Positions 1 through 10,214 are shown, numbered from the stretch's first letter. The stretch is DNA of 64,000 nt from Ensifer sp. WSM1721 (GCF_000513895.2 NZ_CP165782.1:620001-684000), one strand, 5' to 3'. Translations and numbers: made by a program. The notes: a model not told the origin generated them from the sequence alone.

Positions 1-209
1 TTCGTGTAGAAGACGAAGCCGCGTTCGTCGAATCCCTTGAGCAGGACCATGCGCACATTGGGCAGGCCATCGGGATCGACGGTCGCGAGCGCGACGGCGT
101 TCGGATCGTTCACCTCGCTCTCCTCGGCGTCCTTCAGCCATGTGCCGAAAAGGGAAAAGGGCTCGCTTGCGTCCGTGAAGTCACTGCTTGTTAACTCATG
201 CGCGGTCAT
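1..209 (-). CDS. pdxH: Pyridoxamine 5'-phosphate oxidase, N-terminal part (runs off the window)
   Basis: Reading the minus strand from an ATG at 209 gives [18 protein letters not shown], then [19 protein letters not shown] and [20 protein letters not shown], the typical N-terminal FMN-binding start of PdxH. The family makes pyridoxal 5'-phosphate from PNP or PMP with FMN and O2 in the cytoplasm. About 69 residues are visible; the rest lies beyond base 1. It is divergent from the lipoprotein gene that follows. The call rests on recognising the conserved [18 protein letters not shown] stretch. Confidence 0.88.
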   Translation of the reverse strand, partial: MTAHELTSSDFTDASEPFSLFGTWLKDAEESEVNDPNAVALATVDPDGLPNVRMVLLKGFDERGFVFYT

Positions 210-348
210 ATTGTCTTCCAATGCCGTGTGTCTGGCGCGGAACCACTACGGGATGTATCCGATCGGTGTTTCCGCATCGAAAAATGTCAGAGCCTGCTGC
301 CGAACTTCCTCGGGGCATGCTGGCTCTGGCGAGTCTGACAGGATTGCC

Positions 349-804
349 GTGCAAGACATAGCAAAGCGGATCGATGGCAAGAAGGGTTTTTGCTCCGTGT
401 TGCTGCGCGGCGCGGCTTTTTGTCTGACGATTCTCATTCTACCAGGTTGTATGGGCGCGGGCCTCGATGTCTTCGGAGGCTCAGGCGTCGACCGCTCGGT
501 CTCGACCGGGACCGTTCCGGTCGCCAAAACGTCGGACGGCCTTTCCGACGCTGTGGCCGTGCGCAATGCCGTGATCTCCGCCGACGTCAGCCAGGGCGCC
601 GACAACGCCATCCCATGGGCGAACGCAACTTCGGGAAGCGCCGGCGTGATCAGCAGCATCCAGGAGGACAATGCCTCCGGCATGCGGTGCAGGCGGTTTA
701 CGACGACGCGCCACTCCTATGAAGGCATAGCCAAGTTCGACGGCAGCACCTGCCAGCTCGAAAGCGGTGAATGGTATCTGACGAGCTTCGGTCCGCGTAG
801 CTGA
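349..804 (+). CDS. Small predicted outer-membrane lipoprotein (surface-antigen-like)
   Basis: A GTG at 349 follows an AGGA five bases upstream and gives a basic start, a hydrophobic stretch and the lipobox LPGC, so a lipoprotein signal peptide is likely. An ATG at 253 in the same frame would add 32 residues that do not look like part of a signal peptide. The mature part (about 120 aa) contains MRCRRFTTTRHSYEGIAKF and CQLESGEWYL, reminiscent of the RT0821/Lpp0805 (17-kDa surface antigen-like) family common in rhizobia. The function is unknown; an envelope location is inferred from the lipobox. Confidence 0.6.
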   Translation: MQDIAKRIDGKKGFCSVLLRGAAFCLTILILPGCMGAGLDVFGGSGVDRSVSTGTVPVAKTSDGLSDAVAVRNAVISADVSQGADNAIPWANATSGSAGVISSIQEDNASGMRCRRFTTTRHSYEGIAKFDGSTCQLESGEWYLTSFGPRS

Positions 805-1015
805 AATCGGCGGTTAACCACGTTGCCGCAAAGCGGCGAATCGACGCGCCGGAGCATCGCTTTCAGGCTGGCGATGCCGCTTCCGACTAACCGATAGTTA
901 GCAACTTCTCGCCGATCATCGCTGAAGAAGAAGGGCGTTCTGAGGCCCTTCGAATTCGTCAGGCATGCGGCGAGCTCCGGGAGAGGGCCGCCGATAAAGA
1001 ATATGGTGGCAAGCC

Positions 1016-2059
1016 ATGCGCGATCCCTACGCAATTCTCGGTGTGCGTCGCAATGCCGGGCAGGAGGAAATCAAGGCGGCCTGGCGCTCGTTGGCCAAGG
1101 CAGTGCACCCTGATCACAATCAGGACGATCCGCTCGCCACCGAGCGCTTCGCCGAAGCGGGTCGAGCCTATGAGCTGCTGCGTGATCCGGTGCGCAGAGG
1201 CCGATATGACTGGGCCCGGCGCGAGGCGGAACTCCGGCGCATGGAGGCGATGAAGGAGAAGATGCGCGGCCCGGAGGTTGCCGAGGAGCCGGTGGGCGCC
1301 GAGACGGCAGAGGAGGCGGTTTCCCGCATCTTCGGCGTCGAGCCGCAGACCGCAGCATCGGCCTCGCGCATGAAGGCGTCGGCGCGCCCCGAGAAGACCG
1401 GGGCGGCCGCGAATGCGGAGCTCGTGGCTGAACCGAAGCCGGAGCCGCCGAGAGCCGAAACAGCCACGGCTCGACGTTCCATTGCGCCTGCTGCTGAGCT
1501 CGTCTCGGCGATCGTCCAGCGCATTCGCGGCCGCATCGCAAAGACGGCGGAGAAGGTGCCGGATCTTTCCATTGACGTGCCAGTCAGTATCGAGGACGTG
1601 ATCAATCGGGCGCGCGTCCCGGTCGAGCTTCCCGAAGGGGAAACGCTCAGGATCTCGATACCGGCCGGCACGACGGATGGCCAAACGATCCGCCTGAAGG
1701 AGCAGGGTTATCGCGTCACCGGGATGGCCCGCGGCGATGTCGTTGCGACATTACGCATCGGCCAGGACGGGCCGTTCCGCACCCGAAGACTAGACCTTGT
1801 GACCACTCTGCCGCTCGACCTTGAAAATGCGGTTCTGGGCTGCGAGACCATGATCGAGACCCCGAACGGGCCCGTCGCGGTGACGGTGCCGGCCTGGTCG
1901 GGGTCCGACAAGGTGATCCGTGTCCCGGGCAAGGGACTGCCAAGGACCGACGGCGAACGCGGGGACCTGCTCGTCGAATTGCGGCTTGTGCTTCATGAGA
2001 AGCCGGATGACAAGGTGATGGACCTTATGCGTTCCCAGCGCGACGGCCTCTATTTGTGA
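1016..2059 (+). CDS. DnaJ-class J-domain co-chaperone (CbpA-like, no zinc finger)
   Basis: The protein (347 aa) begins with a J domain: DPYAILGVRRNAGQEEIKAA with the HPD motif in AVHPDHNQDD near residue 33. This loop stimulates Hsp70 (DnaK) ATPase. A long charged Ala/Glu-rich linker (about residues 75-185) follows, then a C-terminal peptide-binding region (from DVPVSIEDVI) with the IPAGTTDGQTIRL and VRVPGKGLP-like signatures of the DnaJ C domain. The cysteine-rich zinc finger of true DnaJ is absent, so it is a CbpA/DjlA-like accessory J protein rather than the main DnaJ. It stands alone, upstream of fabI, with about 190 bp between them. Confidence 0.85.
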   Translation: MRDPYAILGVRRNAGQEEIKAAWRSLAKAVHPDHNQDDPLATERFAEAGRAYELLRDPVRRGRYDWARREAELRRMEAMKEKMRGPEVAEEPVGAETAEEAVSRIFGVEPQTAASASRMKASARPEKTGAAANAELVAEPKPEPPRAETATARRSIAPAAELVSAIVQRIRGRIAKTAEKVPDLSIDVPVSIEDVINRARVPVELPEGETLRISIPAGTTDGQTIRLKEQGYRVTGMARGDVVATLRIGQDGPFRTRRLDLVTTLPLDLENAVLGCETMIETPNGPVAVTVPAWSGSDKVIRVPGKGLPRTDGERGDLLVELRLVLHEKPDDKVMDLMRSQRDGLYL

Positions 2060-2249
2060 CGCTTTTCTGACAAGGTGAACCAATATTACGGGGACTAACA
2101 GTTCCTGATCTGCGTCGCGCTTGAACCGCTTGGACGCCTATGCCATAGGCAATTCTCGACAATTTGCCGCACCCCGCTGAGGTGCGGCGTATTATATTGA
2201 ACATTGCCTCGGCGCAGCCGGTGCAGGCAGACAGTATTGGGGACATTCC

Positions 2250-3068
2250 ATGGCTCAGGCATCGGGTCTGATGAATGGCAAGCGCGGCGTCATCATGGGC
2301 GTCGCAAACAATCGCTCGATAGCATGGGGCATCGCCAAGGCGTTGTCGGAGGCCGGCGCTGAAATCGCGCTGACGTGGCAGGGCGATGCGCTGAAGAAGC
2401 GAGTAGAGCCACTCGCCCAGGAACTTGGCGCCGTGATGGCCGGCCATTGCGACGTGACCGACCTTGGCACGATCGACGCCGTTTTCTCGACGCTCGAGGA
2501 GAAGTGGGGCAAGATCGACTTCGTCGTGCATGCCATTGCCTTCTCCGACAAGGACGAGCTGACGGGGCGCTATCTCGATACTAGCCGCGACAACTTCGCT
2601 CGCACGATGGATATCTCCGTCTATTCCTTCACGGCGGTTGCTGCGCGCGCCGAGCGCATCATGAACGACGGCGGCTCGATGTTGACGCTCACCTATTACG
2701 GCGCCGAAAAGGTCATGCCGCACTACAACGTGATGGGGGTCGCCAAGGCTGCACTCGAGGCAAGCGTGCGCTATCTGGCGGTCGATCTCGGCAATCGCGG
2801 CATCCGCGTCAACGCGATCTCGGCCGGGCCGATCAAGACGCTCGCCGCGTCAGGCATTGGCGATTTCCGCTATATATTGAAGTGGAACGAGTACAACGCT
2901 CCGCTGAAGCGCACCGTCTCCATCGAGGAGGTCGGCAATTCCGCACTCTACCTGCTGTCCGATCTGTCGAGCGGCGTCACCGGCGAAGTCCATCATGTCG
3001 ATTCGGGCTACCACACGGTAGGCATGAAGGCTGTCGACGCCCCGGATATCAGCGTTCTGAAGGACTGA
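2250..3068 (+). CDS. fabI: Enoyl-[acyl-carrier-protein] reductase (NADH), FabI
   Basis: This cytoplasmic short-chain dehydrogenase (272 aa) catalyses the last reductive step of each fatty acid elongation cycle, from trans-2-enoyl-ACP to acyl-ACP. The divergent nucleotide-binding start KRGVIMGVANNRSIAWGIA is typical of FabI. The catalytic pair appears in YYGAEKVMPHYNVMGVAKAA as Tyr159 and Lys166, with the second conserved Tyr at 149. The C-terminal half has the SAGPIKTLAASGI substrate loop. Length matches the family. Rhizobia often carry two fabI paralogues, so this may be fabI1, but the window cannot show that. Confidence 0.95.
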   Translation: MAQASGLMNGKRGVIMGVANNRSIAWGIAKALSEAGAEIALTWQGDALKKRVEPLAQELGAVMAGHCDVTDLGTIDAVFSTLEEKWGKIDFVVHAIAFSDKDELTGRYLDTSRDNFARTMDISVYSFTAVAARAERIMNDGGSMLTLTYYGAEKVMPHYNVMGVAKAALEASVRYLAVDLGNRGIRVNAISAGPIKTLAASGIGDFRYILKWNEYNAPLKRTVSIEEVGNSALYLLSDLSSGVTGEVHHVDSGYHTVGMKAVDAPDISVLKD

Positions 3069-3110
3069 TCGTCTTCGCGCTGCAGCGTCGTGCTTTCAGT
3101 ACGCACGAAG

Positions 3111-3176
3111 TCGCTGTGGCACTTTGAGCGCTGCAGGTCTTATCCTTAGATCCGCTGCGATTAAGGACATGCAGCA
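3111..3176 (+). repeat. Dispersed rhizobial intergenic repeat, copy 1 (diverged)
   Basis: The stretch begins TCGCTGTGGCACTTTGAGCG and ends with an ATTAAGGACATGCAGCA core. It aligns with three other intergenic copies here at 7153, 47535 and 48540, all in plus orientation. It lies between fabI and the histidine phosphatase gene. It resembles the RIME class of rhizobial intergenic elements, but that assignment is from memory. Confidence 0.6.
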
Positions 3177-3202
3177 GGGACGGTGGCGACGGCTCGCCCG
3201 GA

Positions 3203-3796
3203 GTGAACACTGTGCTCATCTACATGGTCCGCCACGGACAAACGGACTGGAATGCGGAGAGCCGCCTTCAGGGCCAGAAGGATATTCCCCTCAACGAAAC
3301 CGGCCGCCAGCAGGCGACCGGGAATGGGATAGCACTGGGGAAGATCCTCGGGAGTAATGCCGGCGGCTTCGATTTCGTCAGTAGTCCCCTCGGCCGCACG
3401 CGCGAAACCATGGAGCGCCTCCGGCGCGCGATGGGGCTCGACCCGTTTGCCTACGGCACCGACGAGCGGCTGAAGGAGGTCTCCTTCGGCGACTGGGAGG
3501 GCTACACGCTCCCAGAGCTGAAGCGCCTTGTGCCGGAGCGCATCGCCGAGCGGCGCGTCGCCAAATGGGACTTCATTCCACCGGGTGCCGATGCCGAGAG
3601 CTATGAGATCCTGTCTTGGCGCATAGGCGCGTGGCTCAAGGGCGTGACGCGGCCTACCATTTGCGTCAGCCACGGCGGCGTTATCCGGGCGCTGTTCAAG
3701 CTGCTCGGCGAAATGGAGGCCGAGGAAGCGGCGGCCGCAGCGATCCCGCAGGACCGTTTGCTGAAGATCGTCGAGGGCTCCATAAATTGGATTTGA
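3203..3796 (+). CDS. Histidine phosphatase family protein (phosphoglycerate mutase-like)
   Basis: The protein (197 aa) starts at a GTG and shows the RHG signature immediately: YMVRHGQTDWNAESRLQGQ, with the phospho-accepting His near residue 11. The partner Glu lies in LKEVSFGDWEG and the second active His in CVSHGGVIRALF. Such enzymes are cofactor-independent of metals and act on small phosphoesters; several in this branch are general phosphatases rather than glycolytic mutases, so the substrate is open. An ATG inside (MVRHG) is too close to the active site to be the start. Confidence 0.85.
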   Translation: MNTVLIYMVRHGQTDWNAESRLQGQKDIPLNETGRQQATGNGIALGKILGSNAGGFDFVSSPLGRTRETMERLRRAMGLDPFAYGTDERLKEVSFGDWEGYTLPELKRLVPERIAERRVAKWDFIPPGADAESYEILSWRIGAWLKGVTRPTICVSHGGVIRALFKLLGEMEAEEAAAAAIPQDRLLKIVEGSINWI

Positions 3797-3849
3797 TCGT
3801 GCTCGCCGCGCCCGATGACCGAGTTAGCGGTTCAGCTGGCGCTCAGGAC

Positions 3850-4110
3850 CTACTGAAGGATCTCCAAATCATTGATGACGCGTTTGCCGTCGACCTCAGT
3901 GTAGAAGACGAGAACCTTTACGCCGGCCTTCAGTCCCTCGAAATTGAATTCCTCGGGCGCCTGGTAGTTTTTGCCGTCATCGAGGGAGAGGCTCAGCCGG
4001 TCGGTATCGACACTGGTGATGACGGCCTCGACGTCGGCGCTTTCTGCAAGCGCGGAAAGAGGCGAAAGCAAGCTTGCGGTGGCCATGAGCGTGGCAATGA
4101 CAAATCGCAT
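3850..4110 (-). CDS. Small exported DUF1344-like protein
   Basis: The preferred start, at 4110, gives an 86-aa protein with a clear Sec signal peptide (MRFVIATLMATASLLSPLSA then LAES). The reading frame stays open to 4155, but those 15 extra residues would precede the signal peptide. The mature part is a small beta-rich domain with VEAVITSVDTDRLSLSLDDG and VLVFYTEVDGKRVINDLE, which matches the rhizobial DUF1344 family from memory. It has no catalytic motif. It is probably periplasmic, and its function is unknown. It converges on the histidine phosphatase gene. Confidence 0.7.
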   Translation of the reverse strand: MRFVIATLMATASLLSPLSALAESADVEAVITSVDTDRLSLSLDDGKNYQAPEEFNFEGLKAGVKVLVFYTEVDGKRVINDLEILQ

Positions 4111-4398
4111 CTTTCTTGCCCTCTTCAATGATTCTGCGAATGTTCTTGTCATCACGCTTTGATCCCCGATTGTGGCAAAAGTAGCCTTGTGTTGTTGCTT
4201 TTAGGACGCACCCGCGAACTGGGTGGCCGGCGGAGCGGAGAGTGAACGCCGACATCGCGAATTTCAAGCGAACCAAACCATGAACGGCCGCCCGCGCGCT
4301 CTCGCACGGCTCCTATCTTCAGGTTTTCCAAGGAAATTTCACGAAAGCCTATCTTAAGACTCCGCCGATATGGTAACGCGCGGATTGGGGAAAAACCA

Positions 4399-7110
4399 TT
4401 GATCATTGCCGTTCTGCGTCATCACGTCCGCACGATCGCCAAGCTCGCCAAACCGTCGCTCGTCCCGGCGGTCATTGCGGCTGTCGTCGTTGCAACCGGT
4501 GGTCACATCTACGAGCGCCAGAATCGTGAGAACTTCCGCAGCGAGCTCAAGATCAAGGTCGAAAACGAACTTAGCCTTATCGCCAGCCGTGTCGAGGCGG
4601 AGATCGACGCCAATATTGCCGCGCTGAACGGATTTGCCAACGCCGTGGCGATCCGGCCGGATATCGGGGCGGAGGAGCTGAGCGAACTGGCGACGAAGCT
4701 GCTCCTGCAGAATCCGCTGATGATCCGCGTATCGGCAGCGCAAGGCGGCGTGGTCGGCGCCGCCTTTCCGCAAGACTCCCAACAGTGGTTCATCGGAACG
4801 GACCTCAACAAATTCGGGACGACCCGGTCTGCCGTTGAGCGCGCCGCGTCGATGGGCAAACCCGTCATCGTCGGGCCGGTGCGTCTGCCGAGCGGCCGCA
4901 GCGGCTTCGAGCTCTTCTTGCCCGTCGTCGGGAAGGCGGCAAGCGCGACGGTATCGTGGAGCCTCGTCGAGGCCGTCCTCGACGACAAGGCACTCTATCG
5001 TGCGGCGCATTTGCGGAAAGAGGGCCAGGAGCTCTCACAAATCTCCGATGGCCGCATGCAGGTCGACGTGCGCCTTGCCATTCGCGACGTTTCCGTCACC
5101 GACAATATTCAGGACGCGTTCCTCGGTGACGACGAGGTCTTCCGCAATGCTCCGGTCATCCGCGAGCTTCGTCTGCCGGGCGGCGTGTGGGAACTCGCGG
5201 CGGTTCCGGTCGGCGGCTGGGCGCAGGAACCGGAAAACGGCGACGATATCCGGCTGGTGATTTTTGCGGCGATCGTCATCGTCGTCATGCCCATCCTGCT
5301 GGCCGGTGGCCTCGTCAACGAGCGGCAACGGAACATCGCCAAATTGAAAGCGCGCGAAAGTGAGGTGCTGTCGCTCTCGCACCGTCTCAATCTGGCGCTT
5401 GAAGCGTCAAAGATCGGCATATGGGAGATCGATCTCAAGACGCAGGAACGCTCCTGGGACGAGCGGATGTTCCATTTGCACGGGCTTTCGCGCAGCGGCC
5501 GTGATCCGACCTACGACGAATGGCGCGCAACCGTGCATCCCGACGACATAGGCGCGGCATCTTCCGTTCTGCTGCGCAGCCTCGACCAAGGGCTCGAATA
5601 CCGGTCGCAGTATCGTGTGGTCCGGCCGGATGGGGGCATACGCCATATTCGCAACGTGGGTTCGGGGCATGAGGGTGCCGACGGCCGAGCCAAGATCATC
5701 GGCATCAGTTGGGATGTGACCGACGACGTGCTGATGACCGAGCAGCTGCGGGCGGCGAAGGCCATGGCTGACCTCAAGAATGTGGAACTCGCCGAGGCCA
5801 AGGATCGAATCGAGCACAATGCGCTGCATGACCCGCTGACCGGCCTCGGCAACCGACGAATGCTCGACAAGGCATTGGAACGGCTATCGGCGGCAGGTGC
5901 CGAGCGGCCGCCGGACGTCGCTGTCCTGCATATCGATCTCGACCGGTTCAAACAGATCAACGACACGCTCGGACATGCAGCGGGCGACGCCATGCTGGTG
6001 CATGCCTCCGAGATCCTTCGCTCCAACATTTCGGCAGACGACATCGTCGCGCGCATTGGCGGCGACGAGTTTGTGGTGGTGATTTCCGGGGCGCCCGACG
6101 ATGCCGCCTTGGCCGCTCTGTGCGACCGCATCATCGCGCAGATGCGCCAGCCGGTCGATTACAACGGCTTTCCCTGCCGTTTCGGCGTGAGCATCGGCAT
6201 TGCCGTCGCGCGCGGCGCGACGATCGACGCGCGCAAGCTGCTCGTCAACGCCGACATCGCCCTTTATCGCGCCAAGGAAAACGGCCGCAACCGGCACCAA
6301 TTCTTCACAGAGACGCTGCAGGCCGAGGTGGTCACCACCAAGCGGGTGGCCGACGAGATCCTCGAGGGCATCGAACGCGACGAGTTCGTCCCGTGGTACC
6401 AGCCGCAGTTCGACGCGTCGACCCTGGCGCTCGCCGGCGTCGAAGCCTTGATCCGCTGGCGACATCCGCGCGAGGGTACGCTTACGCCGGACCGATTCCT
6501 GAGGATCGCGGATGAGCTGAATGTAACGGCCGTGCTCGACCGCCTGGTTCTGGAGAAATCGCTCGCGGACCGAATGCGCTGGGCAGCGGCGGGCCTCGTG
6601 GTTCCGAAGGTCTCGGTGAACGTCTCGGCCAAGCGCCTGCAGGACCAGGAATTGCTCGCCTCACTCCAAGGACTGAGCATCGCGCCTGGCCAGATTTCCT
6701 TCGAACTGGTGGAGTCGATCTTCCTGGACGAGAGCGACGATGTCGTGACCGCCAACATCGAAGGGATCAAGAGGCTCGGCATCGACATAGAGATTGACGA
6801 CTTCGGCACCGGCCACACCTCGATCGTCAGCCTCCTGAAAATCAAGCCGAAACGGCTGAAGATCGATCGCCAGCTTGTGGCGCCGGTGATCGGCGCGCGC
6901 AGGGAGCAGGCGCTGGTCCGCTCGATCATCGACATCGGCCGCTCCCTCGGCATTGAAACCGTGGCTGAGGGTGTGGAAACGATGGCGCATGCGGAGATGC
7001 TCGGCATCCTGGGCTGCGACCTGCTGCAAGGCTATGCTTTCTCGCGGCCGTTGAGCAGCGGGGACTTCGTGGCCTTCGCAACGGCCAAGGGTCTCCGAAT
7101 GGCGTCCTGA
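4399..7110 (+). CDS. Membrane sensor with PAS, GGDEF and EAL domains (c-di-GMP turnover)
   Basis: The protein (903 aa, TTG start at 4399) has one N-terminal membrane helix (about residues 15-33) and an extracytoplasmic CHASE-like region to about residue 285. A second helix ([18 protein letters not shown]), a PAS/PAC fold (about 330-450), a GGDEF domain and an EAL domain follow. The cyclase motif is an intact GGDEF at 554-558; the upstream RxxD inhibitory site is not conserved (SADD). The phosphodiesterase motif EAL is intact at 682-684, with DDFGTGH, KIDR and AEGVET downstream. It may therefore make and degrade cyclic di-GMP under an external signal. Which activity dominates cannot be read from sequence. 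Confidence 0.88.
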   Translation: MIIAVLRHHVRTIAKLAKPSLVPAVIAAVVVATGGHIYERQNRENFRSELKIKVENELSLIASRVEAEIDANIAALNGFANAVAIRPDIGAEELSELATKLLLQNPLMIRVSAAQGGVVGAAFPQDSQQWFIGTDLNKFGTTRSAVERAASMGKPVIVGPVRLPSGRSGFELFLPVVGKAASATVSWSLVEAVLDDKALYRAAHLRKEGQELSQISDGRMQVDVRLAIRDVSVTDNIQDAFLGDDEVFRNAPVIRELRLPGGVWELAAVPVGGWAQEPENGDDIRLVIFAAIVIVVMPILLAGGLVNERQRNIAKLKARESEVLSLSHRLNLALEASKIGIWEIDLKTQERSWDERMFHLHGLSRSGRDPTYDEWRATVHPDDIGAASSVLLRSLDQGLEYRSQYRVVRPDGGIRHIRNVGSGHEGADGRAKIIGISWDVTDDVLMTEQLRAAKAMADLKNVELAEAKDRIEHNALHDPLTGLGNRRMLDKALERLSAAGAERPPDVAVLHIDLDRFKQINDTLGHAAGDAMLVHASEILRSNISADDIVARIGGDEFVVVISGAPDDAALAALCDRIIAQMRQPVDYNGFPCRFGVSIGIAVARGATIDARKLLVNADIALYRAKENGRNRHQFFTETLQAEVVTTKRVADEILEGIERDEFVPWYQPQFDASTLALAGVEALIRWRHPREGTLTPDRFLRIADELNVTAVLDRLVLEKSLADRMRWAAAGLVVPKVSVNVSAKRLQDQELLASLQGLSIAPGQISFELVESIFLDESDDVVTANIEGIKRLGIDIEIDDFGTGHTSIVSLLKIKPKRLKIDRQLVAPVIGARREQALVRSIIDIGRSLGIETVAEGVETMAHAEMLGILGCDLLQGYAFSRPLSSGDFVAFATAKGLRMAS

Positions 7111-7152
7111 CCCGACCGCAAAAATTCTTGGACATCCCGGAAAGCCTTTTTG

Positions 7153-7225
7153 GTCGCTGTAGCGCTTTGAGTTGCCGCATGTTTTTGTCCTTAAATCGTT
7201 TACGATTTAAGGAAACATGCAGTAA
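7153..7225 (+). repeat. Dispersed rhizobial intergenic repeat, copy 2
   Basis: This is the best-preserved copy: TCGCTGTAGCGCTTTGAGTT, then TGTTTTTGTCCTTAAATCG, and a closing ACGATTTAAGGAAACATGCA. The middle forms an inverted repeat, CCTTAAATCG against CGATTTAAGG. It sits between the GGDEF/EAL gene and aroC. Confidence 0.7.
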
Positions 7226-7373
7226 GAGAGGGCACGCGCAAATTCGCGCGGATCTTCTTGGAGCGGGCGGTCGAATAGGACGTTGCCTTTTGCTCCAAGG
7301 CAATTGGAATCATGCCGACGCGGTCGAACCAGGATCGGTTCGCCCCGTCGCGATCCGGAGTTCGGTACCCGCC

Positions 7374-8471
7374 ATGTCGCACAATACCTTCGGTCACCTC
7401 TTCCGCGTCACGACCTGGGGCGAAAGCCACGGTCCGGCGCTCGGCTGTGTCGTCGACGGGTGCCCGCCGGGAGTTCGCTTCACGCTGTCCGAGGTCCAGG
7501 CCTGGCTCGACAAGCGCAAGCCCGGTCAGTCGCGCTTCGTGACTCAGCGCCGCGAAGACGATCTGGTGAGGATCCTTTCGGGCGTAATGCTCGACGACGA
7601 TGGCGAGACGATGATCTCCACCGGCACGCCGATCTCGATGATGATCGAGAACACCGACCAGCGCTCGAAGGACTATTCCGAGATCGCCAAGCGCTATCGC
7701 CCGGGCCATGCCGACTATACCTATGATGTAAAATACGGCATTCGCGACTATCGCGGCGGCGGCCGCTCCTCGGCACGCGAGACCGCCGCGCGCGTCGCGG
7801 CCGGCGTCATCGCCCGCAAGGTGGTTCCGGGTCTCGTCGTGCGCGGCGCGCTCGTGCAGATCGGCAAGCACAGGATCAATCGGGCCAATTGGGATTGGGC
7901 GGAGGTCAACAACAATCCGTTCTTCTCGCCCGATCCGGGGATCGTTCCGGTATGGGAGGACTATCTCGACGGCATCCGCAAGGCCGGCTCGTCGATCGGA
8001 GCCGTCGTCGAGGTTGTCGCCGAAGGTGTTCCGGCCGGCATCGGAGCGCCGATTTACGGCAAGCTCGACCAGGACATCGCTTCGAACCTGATGTCGATCA
8101 ACGCGGTCAAAGGCGTGGAGATCGGCAACGGTTTCGCTGCCGCCGAGATCAGCGGCGAGGAGAATGCCGACGAGATGCGCATCGGCGCCGGCGGCGAGCC
8201 GGTCTTCCTCTCCAACAATGCGGGCGGCATTCTCGGCGGCATTTCGACGGGCCAGCCGATCGTCGCGCGCTTTGCGATCAAGCCGACATCCTCCATCCTC
8301 ACCGATCGCCGCTCGATCGACAGCGACGGCAATGAGGTCGACGTGCGCACAAAGGGGCGCCACGATCCTTGCGTCGGCATTCGGGCCGTGCCGATCGGGG
8401 AGGCCATGCTTGCCTGCACGATCGCCGATCATTACCTGCGTGACCGCGGCCAGACCGGGCGGTTGAAATAA
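7374..8471 (+). CDS. aroC: Chorismate synthase
   Basis: The protein (365 aa) catalyses the last shikimate-pathway step, from 5-enolpyruvylshikimate 3-phosphate to chorismate, with reduced FMN. The start is the ATG at 7374 ([20 protein letters not shown]), a canonical AroC N-terminus. The frame stays open to 7128, but that extension includes the intergenic repeat and is not coding. Further signatures are [32 protein letters not shown] and [17 protein letters not shown]. ribB follows 20 bp downstream, so the two are probably co-transcribed. Confidence 0.95.
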   Translation: MSHNTFGHLFRVTTWGESHGPALGCVVDGCPPGVRFTLSEVQAWLDKRKPGQSRFVTQRREDDLVRILSGVMLDDDGETMISTGTPISMMIENTDQRSKDYSEIAKRYRPGHADYTYDVKYGIRDYRGGGRSSARETAARVAAGVIARKVVPGLVVRGALVQIGKHRINRANWDWAEVNNNPFFSPDPGIVPVWEDYLDGIRKAGSSIGAVVEVVAEGVPAGIGAPIYGKLDQDIASNLMSINAVKGVEIGNGFAAAEISGEENADEMRIGAGGEPVFLSNNAGGILGGISTGQPIVARFAIKPTSSILTDRRSIDSDGNEVDVRTKGRHDPCVGIRAVPIGEAMLACTIADHYLRDRGQTGRLK

Positions 8472-8491
8472 TTTGCGGGAGAGAAATACAG

Positions 8492-9592
8492 ATGTCCTAT
8501 GACCAGAAGCGCGTCGTCGAAGCCATTCGCGCCTTCGAGGCCGGCGAGATCGTCGTCGTCACGGATGACGGCGGCCGGGAAAACGAAGGCGACCTGATCG
8601 TCGCGGCGGTGCATTGCACGCCGGAGAAGATGGCCTTCATCGTGCGCCACACCTCCGGCATCGTTTGCGCACCGATGCCGCGCGAGGAGGCGAAGCGCCT
8701 CAATCTGAATGCGATGGTCGCAGAGAACGACTCCGCCCACACCACGGCCTTCACCGTGTCCGTCGACTTCAAGCATGGAACGACGACCGGCATTTCCGCC
8801 GATGATCGGACTTTGACGGTAAGGAACCTGGCCAATCCGAATGTCGGCCCGACGGACTTCGTGCGGCCAGGCCACATCTTTCCGCTGGTCGCGCGCGAGG
8901 GCGGCGTGCTGATGCGCTCCGGCCATACTGAAGCGGCGGTCGATCTCTGCAAGCTCGCGAGCCTGCCGCCGATCGGCGTCATCTGCGAACTCGTCAATGA
9001 CGACGGCACGGTGATGCGCGGTCCGCAGGTTGAGGCCTTCGCCGAGACCCACGGCCTGAAACAGGTCTCGGTGGCGGATCTCATCGCCTATCGCCAGCGC
9101 AAGGAAACTTTGATCGAGCACGGCAGTTGCTTCGACATCGACACGCCTTACGGCAAGGCGAAGGGCCATACCTATTCGCTGCCCTGGGATCCGATGCAAC
9201 ACCTCGCCGTCGTCTTCGGCGACATTCGCGACGGTATCGACATCCCGGTCCGCCTCCACCTCGAAAATGTCGCTGCGGACGTCTTCGGCGGCGACCGTCA
9301 GCTCGATGAGATCATGAAGCGCATCGCCGGGGAGGGCAGGGGCGTGATCGTCTACCTGCGCGAGGGCTCCGTCGGCGTCGGTGTTTCGCAGACCGCGCGC
9401 AAGGGCAAGCATGATCGCGAGGCGCATTCCGAGGCGCAGGCGCGCGAAAGCGAGTGGCTGGAGATCGGCCTCGGCGCTCAGATCCTGAAGGATCTCGGCA
9501 TCAGCTCGATCCGGCTCCTCTCGTCACGCGAGCGTCACTATGTCGGCCTGGAAGGCTTCGGCATCAAGATCGCCGCGACCGATATCCTGTAA
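8492..9592 (+). CDS. ribB: 3,4-dihydroxy-2-butanone 4-phosphate synthase with degenerate GTP cyclohydrolase II-like domain
   Basis: The N-terminal half (about 1-205 of 366 aa) is RibB: DDGGRENEGDLIVAA carries the metal and phosphate ligands, with HTSGIVCAPM and RPGHIFPLVAREGGVLMRSG. It converts ribulose 5-phosphate to the four-carbon riboflavin precursor. The C-terminal half aligns with RibA, but the zinc-binding cysteines (normally CxxxxxGSxRCDC) are replaced by VAADVFGGDRQLDE, so GTP cyclohydrolase activity is not expected. RibBX forms of this type are common in alphaproteobacteria. It follows aroC closely. Confidence 0.92.
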   Translation: MSYDQKRVVEAIRAFEAGEIVVVTDDGGRENEGDLIVAAVHCTPEKMAFIVRHTSGIVCAPMPREEAKRLNLNAMVAENDSAHTTAFTVSVDFKHGTTTGISADDRTLTVRNLANPNVGPTDFVRPGHIFPLVAREGGVLMRSGHTEAAVDLCKLASLPPIGVICELVNDDGTVMRGPQVEAFAETHGLKQVSVADLIAYRQRKETLIEHGSCFDIDTPYGKAKGHTYSLPWDPMQHLAVVFGDIRDGIDIPVRLHLENVAADVFGGDRQLDEIMKRIAGEGRGVIVYLREGSVGVGVSQTARKGKHDREAHSEAQARESEWLEIGLGAQILKDLGISSIRLLSSRERHYVGLEGFGIKIAATDIL

Positions 9593-9626
9593 AGTAAGGG
9601 CTCCGCGCCCGGTCATCAGACTCCAC

Positions 9627-9658
9627 AAAAAAGCCGCGTATCTCGAGCGCGGCTTTGT
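9627..9658. terminator. Bidirectional terminator between ribB and ialB
   Basis: The inverted repeat AAAGCCGCG (9630-9638) and CGCGGCTTT (9648-9656) has a 9-nt loop, with A/T tracts on both sides. It lies between two convergent genes. Confidence 0.75.
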
Positions 9659-9683
9659 CATTGCGGATAAGACGTGGCATCAA

Positions 9684-10214
9684 TCACGGCAGGGCGTCGT
9701 AACCCTCGCCGAAGCCCTTGAGGTCGACCGGGATGCCGATCCCTTCCTCGGGAGACTGGAACACGAAGAAGGTCGCGGTCGCGCCGGCGCGAAGCGTTTT
9801 CAGGAGCTCGTCCTCGAGCACCACTTCCGCATAGCAGCCATCGGAGAAGCAGCGCACGAAATAGGCGCGGCCGATATCCTTGCCGTCGACGTTGAGGCCG
9901 AGGCCGTTCGGCAGCAGCACGCCGAGCGGCGCCAGAACGCGGAGGATTTTCGCCTTGCGGTCGGCTGTCTTGAGCACGACGACCGATAACCCGACCTCTG
10001 GCCGGTCCTCATCGATCACGTTCTGCATGAGCGCGCATTGTTCGGCCGAGGCGCCGGCCGGCTTGTCGCAGACGATAGACCATGCGCCGTGGTTCGACTT
10101 TACCGTCCCGGGCGTTCCGCCGGATTGCTGGGCCATGCTTTGGGCGGGGAAGGCAAAGGCGGCAATTCCGAGCGCGGCCAGAACCGGCAGCCGGGAGAAG
10201 AGGGACAGGCCCAT
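9684..10214 (-). CDS. Invasion-associated locus B (IalB) family protein
   Basis: The protein (176 aa) has a Sec signal peptide ending near AQSMAQQ. The IalB-type fold is shown by HGAWSIVCDKPAGASAEQCA, the paired cysteines VRCFSDGCYAEV, and the LPNGLGLNVDGKDIGRAYF segment. IalB was named for Bartonella red-cell invasion, but rhizobia carry several paralogues of unknown periplasmic role. It stands alone, divergent from the cytochrome oxidase cluster. Confidence 0.82.
   Translation of the reverse strand: MGLSLFSRLPVLAALGIAAFAFPAQSMAQQSGGTPGTVKSNHGAWSIVCDKPAGASAEQCALMQNVIDEDRPEVGLSVVVLKTADRKAKILRVLAPLGVLLPNGLGLNVDGKDIGRAYFVRCFSDGCYAEVVLEDELLKTLRAGATATFFVFQSPEEGIGIPVDLKGFGEGYDALP

Noticed and set aside
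7128..7373. N-terminal extension of chorismate synthase
   Set aside because: It runs through the intergenic repeat; the conserved AroC start is at 7374.
8472..8491. FMN riboswitch before ribB
   Set aside because: Only 20 bases separate aroC and ribB, too short for the RFN element.
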